NCBI GenBank assembly: GCA_031267915.1
Contig: JAIRYE010000021.1
Location: 1-41,397, forward strand
From: Puniceicoccales bacterium
Lineage (GTDB): Bacteria; Verrucomicrobiota; Verrucomicrobiia; Opitutales; JAIRKQ01
Direction: 5' to 3'
Length of the DNA: 41,397 bases
Every line of letters starts with the position of its first letter. Positions within the stretch are counted from its first letter, which is position 1. Under the pieces are notes generated by a model. That model was not told where the DNA came from and did not search any database. It was given only the letters and a program-made list of their open reading frames with translations. The position numbers and the translations under genes were made by a program. Shown here piece after piece: positions 35,961 to 41,397 of this stretch.

Positions 35961-38588
35961 TCACCTGGAAATAGCATAACTTCCCATGGCAAGCTCCGGA
36001 CGGCCTCCTCCGGACCCTCCATGTTTTGAAGTTATTCCTCTGACGATATTTCCCGCACTGTGTCCGGCCGCAACCGCTAACTGTGAGCAGCAGGCGACAA
36101 CGAAACATTTGCCATTGCCTTCTGTGGTCAAAGTCACCACGGCATTGCCCAGTCGTCCCAGAACATCCAATGCCAATGAGCGCAACTCTTCCGAATCCAC
36201 GGCATTGATATTTTTTTCCAGGAAAATTGGTTCGCTTTCTAATTTGTTTGCTGTTTGGGCAATTTCCGCTGCCATGCGCTGTATAACTGTTTTGCGAGCC
36301 GCCTTAGCTGCCATTTCAAGATCTCTGCAGCGGGAAATCATTGCACTCATTCGTTCCGTGATTTCCGCTGGCTTGCAGGAAAGATCTTTGCACTGCCGAG
36401 CGACGATGCCACAATTTACTCTAAACAGGTCCATTGCCGCTTCTCCGGAAATTGCTTCTATGCGGCGTGTGTTCGAGGCGATGGCGGAGCAGGAAACAAT
36501 TTTGAAGCAGGTAATTTCGGAAGTATTTGCCACGTGGCAACCGCCGCACAGCTCCATTGAAAAATCTCCAAATTTAACCACGCGTACGATCTTGCCATAC
36601 TTTTCTCCGAAGTTTGCAACGCATCCCTGTGGAATATTGTCCGCACTGACTTCGAAAATATCCGAACTTATGCATGCCAGAATTTTCTCTGTCACCAGTT
36701 TTTCCACTTCCTCCAGCTCCTGTTCCGTCGGCGCCGTAAGCGCACTGAAATCGAATCTTAGGCGCCTATCATCCACATGGGAACCTGCCTGCTTCACATG
36801 ATTCCCGAAAACTTTCCGCAGTGCAGCATCCAGAAGATGGGTCGCGGAGTGGTTTCTGGCTACATTTCGGCGAACATTTCTATCGACGGAAAGAATAGCC
36901 GTCTGCCCCGCAAGCTTCTCGCCGGTTAGATTTTTTATTTCATGCAAGTGGCAACCATTTTTATCCTTCTGCACATCGACAACGCTGAAAATATTTTCTC
37001 CAATGCGGACAGTTCCCCTGTCTCCCACTTGACCTCCACACTCGGCAAAGAAAGGAGTTTTGCTAAAAATTAAAAATGTTCTCCTTTCGCTGGAAACAAC
37101 ATCCACAATCTGCGCGGAAATATTTTCGATGTTTTCGATGTCATAGCCAACGAATTCCGTCGCACTGGCGGAATCATTTGCAATTTCGATGACAGATTTC
37201 TTCTGTGCCGCACGGGCGAGGGTGCGCTGCTTCCCCATGGCAATTTCAAAACCATTTATGTCAACTGCGATCCCGCGCTCAGTCGCCATCAGCTGTGTCA
37301 GATCCAGCGGGAAACCATAGGTGTCATGCAGCAGAAAGGCATCGTCGCCGGAAATTTCTCCCTTCGATTTGTCACAAATTTCCCTGAAAATTGACACTCC
37401 CCTGTCGATTGTTTTCGAAAATGAATTTTCTTCGCTTCGCAAAACCTCTTCGATTGTGGACTTCCGTTCGAGTAATTCCGGGAATATCTCTCCCATTTTA
37501 CCAATTACCACCGGCGATAGCCTTGAAAAAGATCCGTTGGGCAGATGCAGCAGATTCCCGAACATCACAGCACGCCTGAGAATGCGCCGCAGCACGTAGC
37601 CACGCCCCTCGTTGGATGGAAATATTCCATCGCCTGCGGCAAACGTCAATGCGCGAATGTGATCTGCAATTGCGCGAAACCAGAAATCTGTTAATTCGCA
37701 CTCCGACATGCCGCTCCGTGACTGGGGTACCATCCCCCGGTATTTTGCCCCACACATCTTTTCAATTTCCAGGAAGATATCTGCAAACAAATCGCTGTCA
37801 TAGTTGGATGGCAGCTGGGAAAAATCAGAAAAATTTTTCGTTTTTGCCAAAATGCCAACAGCACGCTCCAGACCCATTCCGGTATCGACGTATTTATTTT
37901 GCAAATTCTCCAGCTCCCCCCGGGCGGTTGCATTAAACTGTATGAAAACCAAATTCCACAGCTCAATGCACCAGGAATTTCCTGCATTGACCAGGCTTCC
38001 GCTGGTGTCTCCCCTGGGTGTCAAATCCATGTGAATTTCCGTACATGGTCCACACGGGCCACTCTCTCCCATCATCCAAAAATTGTCCTTTTTTGTGCCA
38101 GGAATTATGCGATTTTCAGGGGACATTCCCTCTTTCCCGAAAATTTCTTCCCAAATGCCATATGCCTCCGCATCAAACGCTGCCGGTTCTCCGGGAGCGG
38201 GAGAGTAGATGGTGGCATAGAGGCGATCTTTGGGAAATTTCCAAACTTTTGTGAGAAGCTCCCATGCCATTTCAATTGCTTCTCTTTTGAAAAAATCTCC
38301 AAACGACCAATTGCCAAGCATTTCAAAAAACGTGTGGTGGTAGGTGTCAAACCCCACGTCATCGAGATCGTTGTGCTTTCCTCCGGCACGAATGCACTTC
38401 TGCGTGTTGGCCACGCGGGCGAATGGAGGCTTCACATTGCCCAGGAAAATCGGAACGAATTGGTTCATTCCCGCATTGGTAAACAGCAAATTTGGCGTGT
38501 CCGGCAAAAGCGATGACGATGGCATAATTTTATGCCCATACCCCGAAAAGAAATTCAAAAATGATTGCCTGATTTCGTCTGAATTCAT
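35961..38588 (-). CDS. alaS: Alanyl-tRNA synthetase
   Basis: The 875-residue class II synthetase charges tRNA-Ala. It shows the N-terminal catalytic core (SSSLLPDTPNLLFTNAGMNQF, TYHHTFFEMLGNWSFGDFF), the editing domain with the metal motifs NHSATH (about 575) and CGGCH (about 680), and the C-terminal C-Ala glycine-rich stretch GGSGGGRPELAMG. The frame is open back to 38660, but homology begins at MNSDEIRQSFLNFF, so I chose the ATG at 38588. It follows ruvA by 95 bases. Confidence 0.96.
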   Translation of the reverse strand: MNSDEIRQSFLNFFSGYGHKIMPSSSLLPDTPNLLFTNAGMNQFVPIFLGNVKPPFARVANTQKCIRAGGKHNDLDDVGFDTYHHTFFEMLGNWSFGDFFKREAIEMAWELLTKVWKFPKDRLYATIYSPAPGEPAAFDAEAYGIWEEIFGKEGMSPENRIIPGTKKDNFWMMGESGPCGPCTEIHMDLTPRGDTSGSLVNAGNSWCIELWNLVFIQFNATARGELENLQNKYVDTGMGLERAVGILAKTKNFSDFSQLPSNYDSDLFADIFLEIEKMCGAKYRGMVPQSRSGMSECELTDFWFRAIADHIRALTFAAGDGIFPSNEGRGYVLRRILRRAVMFGNLLHLPNGSFSRLSPVVIGKMGEIFPELLERKSTIEEVLRSEENSFSKTIDRGVSIFREICDKSKGEISGDDAFLLHDTYGFPLDLTQLMATERGIAVDINGFEIAMGKQRTLARAAQKKSVIEIANDSASATEFVGYDIENIENISAQIVDVVSSERRTFLIFSKTPFFAECGGQVGDRGTVRIGENIFSVVDVQKDKNGCHLHEIKNLTGEKLAGQTAILSVDRNVRRNVARNHSATHLLDAALRKVFGNHVKQAGSHVDDRRLRFDFSALTAPTEQELEEVEKLVTEKILACISSDIFEVSADNIPQGCVANFGEKYGKIVRVVKFGDFSMELCGGCHVANTSEITCFKIVSCSAIASNTRRIEAISGEAAMDLFRVNCGIVARQCKDLSCKPAEITERMSAMISRCRDLEMAAKAARKTVIQRMAAEIAQTANKLESEPIFLEKNINAVDSEELRSLALDVLGRLGNAVVTLTTEGNGKCFVVACCSQLAVAAGHSAGNIVRGITSKHGGSGGGRPELAMGSYAISR

Positions 38589-38683
38589 CCCGCAAGCATC
38601 AATCTTTTCTCCGCCACTGCAAGGGCAAAAACACACGGGATTTCCCAGGTGTTTTCCCAATTCGGTTTTTCCCTCGTTCGAAG

Positions 38684-39277
38684 CTATGAGCTGAGGGCGG
38701 AGCGAATGATTTTTTCCGTCGGAGCATCGCCACCGAGAGCTTCCATGGATTTGCGGACTGCTTTTTCCGCATCTGCAATTTTATATCCCAGGGAAATCAG
38801 TGCCGCCATGGCATCATTGGCATTGTTTGGCGGAGTCTTTGCTGATATATTTGTGCCCCCGGATGAGAGTTTAAAAATATCCCTGTCGGAAAGCTCCATG
38901 ATCATTCGTTCTGCGGATTTCTTCCCGATTCCATGGCATTTCGCTAAAACTCCCGCATCCCCATTTGATATCGCATTTTTGAGGACGGGCAGTGATAATT
39001 TGCTCATTATATTTAGGGCGGAACGTGGTCCAATTCCGGAAACTTTTTCGACGATCAGTTTGAAAAAATTTCTCTCCTCGCGCGTTAGAAATCCATAGAG
39101 ATCCTGGCGGTCCTCACGATAGACAGGATAAATTTGCAATTTTACCCTCTCTCCAATCGGAGGAAGCTTGCAGCTGACTACCAGTGGAACATTTACAAAA
39201 TATCCAATTCCGTCGACTTCTATGATCGCCGATAGAACATCCGACTCTGCGAGAATACCTTCCAGAGAAATTATCAC
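38684..39277 (-). CDS. ruvA: Holliday junction DNA helicase subunit RuvA
   Basis: RuvA binds four-way junctions and loads RuvB. The 197-residue product has the OB-fold start (IISLEGILAESD...VDGIGYFVNVP), LYGFLTREERNFFKLI, two helix-hairpin-helix motifs (GIGPRSALNIM and GIGKKSAERMIMEL) and a C-terminal domain with DAMAALISLGY. I chose the GTG at 39277 because it gives the usual N terminus. The ATG at 39367 adds 30 residues and would overlap the upstream gene. Confidence 0.93.
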   Translation of the reverse strand: MIISLEGILAESDVLSAIIEVDGIGYFVNVPLVVSCKLPPIGERVKLQIYPVYREDRQDLYGFLTREERNFFKLIVEKVSGIGPRSALNIMSKLSLPVLKNAISNGDAGVLAKCHGIGKKSAERMIMELSDRDIFKLSSGGTNISAKTPPNNANDAMAALISLGYKIADAEKAVRKSMEALGGDAPTEKIIRSALSS

Positions 39278-39332
39278 AGCCCACAGCCATAGAAAATATT
39301 TTCGCAAAATCAAGCATTTGCGACGCTGATTC

Positions 39333-40004
39333 TCAGAGAATTGTGCACCACTTTGTGTAGCATCCATTTCCTCTCTGTTCGATGATCATATTTTCTATGT
39401 ATATCTTCCTACGCCATGCCTGTGAAAATAGCCGGCGAATATCATTCTCCGGAAGTGCCGCTTCGATATTTGCTCTGGGAGAAGCAATCTCGATTGGATT
39501 GTTTTGCGCAGGATCAGCATTACCATTGTTTAAATTTTGCCCATCCGGAAATGGCAACATTTCCGTTTGAGTTCCCTCCGACCGGCAATTCGTAGCAAAC
39601 TCTAATGACGTGTACAAAGGAGGACATGAAGGAGGGCGAAGGGGTGGTGTTTCAGTAAAACGAGAGGATAGGGAATTTGTCCAGATGGGATTATTAGACA
39701 CGCTCCTAGACATAACAAATGGTGAAAAAAGATTTTCTCCGGCATTTATTGCCACTGGAGCTAGCATTTCGCAGGAAGATTCGTAGGGAACTAGCGTGGA
39801 GAAGCCGTTTCCTCTGTATGGTTGCAGCTCCCGGGGGGTTGTTTCTCTGGAAAATTCATGTTCAATGGAAATGCTCCGCTGGGAAATTTCAGAAAATGTA
39901 AAAAACATTGAGTCCGAACTTTCCGATGATGACTCAGATTGCCAATCTTCCGAAGTCAAAGAACAATTCACTCTTGTTATTTCCGATAAAAGTTGCTGAC
40001 TCAT
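39333..40004 (-). CDS. Ser/Pro/Asn-rich protein with CaaX-like C terminus
   Basis: I do not recognise this 223-residue protein. The first 60 residues are Ser-rich and probably disordered, residues 117-131 are Pro-rich (TETPPLRPPSCPPLY), and 154-172 are Asn-rich. The last 30 residues contain a basic helix (RRLFSQAWRRKIYIENMI) and end with KWCTIL. The final four residues, Cys-Thr-Ile-Leu, fit the eukaryotic CaaX prenylation pattern, with Leu favouring geranylgeranylation. Residues 143-148 (EGTQTE) resemble the dynein light chain LC8-binding TQT motif. No signal peptide is seen. The ATG at 40004 has AGAGA upstream, and a good promoter is found about 100 bases before. The function is unknown; a host-directed role is inference. 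Confidence 0.6.
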   Translation of the reverse strand: MSQQLLSEITRVNCSLTSEDWQSESSSESSDSMFFTFSEISQRSISIEHEFSRETTPRELQPYRGNGFSTLVPYESSCEMLAPVAINAGENLFSPFVMSRSVSNNPIWTNSLSSRFTETPPLRPPSCPPLYTSLEFATNCRSEGTQTEMLPFPDGQNLNNGNADPAQNNPIEIASPRANIEAALPENDIRRLFSQAWRRKIYIENMIIEQRGNGCYTKWCTIL

Positions 40005-40109
40005 AGTATTTTCTCTGTAAAGTTATGTTCGGCGTATTTGCCGAATTTTCTCCGGCGCTTGAAAAAACATCGCTGCTAGCGGCAAAGCGAGAAGAAGATT
40101 AAATAAAAG

Positions 40110-40137
40110 ATTATGTTTACAAACAAATAAAAGTCAA
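40110..40137 (-). promoter_or_regulatory. Promoter for the CaaX-like protein gene
   Basis: On the minus strand TTGACT (40137-40132) and CATAAT (40115-40110) are 16 bases apart, a close match to the sigma-70 consensus. The predicted start near 40103 gives a leader of about 100 bases before the ATG at 40004. Confidence 0.6.
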
Positions 40138-40240
40138 GGATAATTTCAAAAAATTAGCGAGGCGTGGTTTTTGGAAAAAATTTTAAATCTGTTGACTTTT
40201 GAGAGAAAAATGTTTTCCTCTCCCTCGTTGGAGGTTTAAT

Positions 40241-41397
40241 ATGAAGAAAAGGGTTCTTGCGATAATGTTTGTGTGGGCTATCTGTCCGCTCGCTTTGTGG
40301 GGTAATTTCGATGAGAAAATAACTGAGCTTTTAGACGACAAAAGCGAATGGACTGATAAAAACACTATACTTTTTACGGATGATACAGAAACTTCTGGAT
40401 CGTTGGATGTAACGATAGCGAACGACATTTCTTCCGCAGTTGAAGTGGAAGGTGATGTGGCAGTGTTTTTTACCAACGATCCTTCTGTTGAAACAAACGT
40501 ATACAATCCACCAATCAACTACACAGGTTCAAAGTACAAAGCTCACATTCATGCGACTTCGAACAACGCCAACTTCAGCGTCACGGGCATTCAAACCGCC
40601 GCTGATGCCAGCCTATCGTTTAACAATGCGGGCAAACTTCCGACTGGGCAGGAAGGTGTCGAAGAAAATTTTAAACCCTATAATCTGGTAGTGGAATCCC
40701 CTATTTCGGTAACAGCTATTGGCAATAGCCGTCTGAACAAAGATTCCCCAGATAATCCCGCGAATCCAGTGGCCACGAAAAATCTCATCCTGGACCTTGG
40801 CAGCGGAAGTGTAGACAATCCCAATACCCTTGTCGCCTTCGGAGAAACATTGTTGTGGAATGTCAATAACAAAGAGTTCTATTCCGGGCCAGCAACGAAT
40901 ATCGTCGGCAGCAGCATGTGTGCCAAGAACATCATTAATGTATGGGGAGGAGCGGGAAATGCTGCCGAGGTATCGGGAGGCACATGGACTTTAGGCGATT
41001 ACAACGTGCTGGTAGCTGATTCCGGGAAATTGCCATCAGAGATGTCAGGCAACTACGGACCCGGATCAAGTAGTTACCATCACCGCGGGTCTGCGGCCAA
41101 TGTCTTCGGTGTCAGCGTCAACAGCGTCCATGCCGAGAAGGGAGGGCATGAGAAAAATGATGAGACTGAAAGTGGGAACAAGTGTTCCGCGTACGTAAAG
41201 GACAGTACCTGGGTAATTGGAAGCTATAACACCCTGTCAGCCTATGCTGATGGATACAACACTCCGCAGGATCAAATAAATCAGCATAATTACGGCGGCA
41301 TTGCCAGCATATTCGGTGCCAGCTGCAACCTCGCTGGTGGTGGCGGAACCGGTCCGGCAAGCATAGCGGATACGCAAATTTCCGTCGGAAGTGACAA
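40241..41397 (+). CDS. Secreted repeat protein, cut by window end
   Basis: The first 385 residues of a larger protein are visible. It starts with a signal peptide (MKKRVLAIMFVWAICPLALWG). Most of the rest is Asn/Gly/Ser/Thr-rich with short beta-strand patterns, as in beta-helix passenger domains of autotransporters or adhesins. A repeat unit occurs at least twice: TWTLGDYNVLVAD...ANVFGVSVN (Trp249) and TWVIGSYNTLSAY...ASIFGASCN (Trp324), 75 residues apart, each ending in a Gly-rich turn. A degenerate earlier copy may lie at 195-236. A strong GGAGG site precedes the ATG. The C-terminal part, and so the type of anchoring, is outside the window. It is probably a surface or secreted protein. Confidence 0.8.
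   Translation, partial: MKKRVLAIMFVWAICPLALWGNFDEKITELLDDKSEWTDKNTILFTDDTETSGSLDVTIANDISSAVEVEGDVAVFFTNDPSVETNVYNPPINYTGSKYKAHIHATSNNANFSVTGIQTAADASLSFNNAGKLPTGQEGVEENFKPYNLVVESPISVTAIGNSRLNKDSPDNPANPVATKNLILDLGSGSVDNPNTLVAFGETLLWNVNNKEFYSGPATNIVGSSMCAKNIINVWGGAGNAAEVSGGTWTLGDYNVLVADSGKLPSEMSGNYGPGSSSYHHRGSAANVFGVSVNSVHAEKGGHEKNDETESGNKCSAYVKDSTWVIGSYNTLSAYADGYNTPQDQINQHNYGGIASIFGASCNLAGGGGTGPASIADTQISVGSD

Noticed and set aside
40192..40220. TTGACT as -35 of a promoter for the secreted repeat protein
   Set aside because: No -10 box is found at the right distance; the true promoter remains unlocated.

Overview
The window looks like one piece of a chromosome from a Gram-negative bacterium of the PVC group (Planctomycetes-Verrucomicrobia-Chlamydiae), most likely near Lentisphaerota/Verrucomicrobiota. 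This placement is an inference from protein signatures. EF-Tu has the switch-I version KGGTVRD..KTVTIAV in place of the usual EEK.RGITI, a form I remember from Planctomycetes and relatives. RpoB has an arginine-rich DRRRRRR stretch, and LpxL-like, LptE-like and BamD-like genes show an LPS-bearing outer membrane. A complete [FeFe]-hydrogenase points to an anaerobic, fermentative life. Several proteins without housekeeping homology look like effectors or surface proteins, which suggests a host-associated organism.

Layout. Positions 1-1450 hold two hairpins, the broken 5' end of lepA (minus strand) and an unknown AT-rich coiled-coil protein gene. Positions 1459-6576 hold tRNA-Val, rpsU, rpmF, plsX, fabH, a BamD-like TPR protein, lptE and rpe, all on the plus strand and closely spaced: an envelope/lipid cluster attached to ribosomal protein genes. 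Positions 6653-16819 are mixed: a YdeI/OmdA-family protein, a YycJ-type metallo-hydrolase, a minus-strand pair (RelE-like protein plus membrane protein), valS, an OGG1-like DNA glycosylase, an unknown acidic protein, a fused two-domain ABC permease and a minus-strand protein with two AHH-type nuclease domains.

Positions 17083-29636 are the classic tRNA-Thr, tuf, tRNA-Trp, secE, nusG, rplK, rplA, rplJ, rplL, rpoB, rpoC transcription/translation cluster. Its RpoC has lost the four cysteines of the second zinc site. Positions 29762-33509 hold a lipid A acyltransferase-heptosyltransferase fusion and the [FeFe]-hydrogenase. Positions 33513-40004 run on the minus strand: an unknown Ser/Pro/Asn-rich protein ending in a CaaX-like tetrapeptide (transcribed first), then ruvA, alaS, malQ, yidD and a small unknown gene. 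From 40241 to the window end is the start of a secreted repeat protein cut by the window edge.

No CRISPR array, insertion sequence, rRNA gene or replication origin was seen. No gene-free stretch exceeds 300 bases. The longest are about 283-514 (one promoter candidate), 9356-9593 (upstream of valS, open in frame but not convincing as coding), 16820-17082 (nothing beyond a weak -35-like TTGACC near 16995) and 40005-40240 (promoter of the minus-strand gene). The strongest leads for something new are the double AHH nuclease, the CaaX/TQT-motif protein, the RpoC zinc-site loss and the repeat-bearing surface protein.
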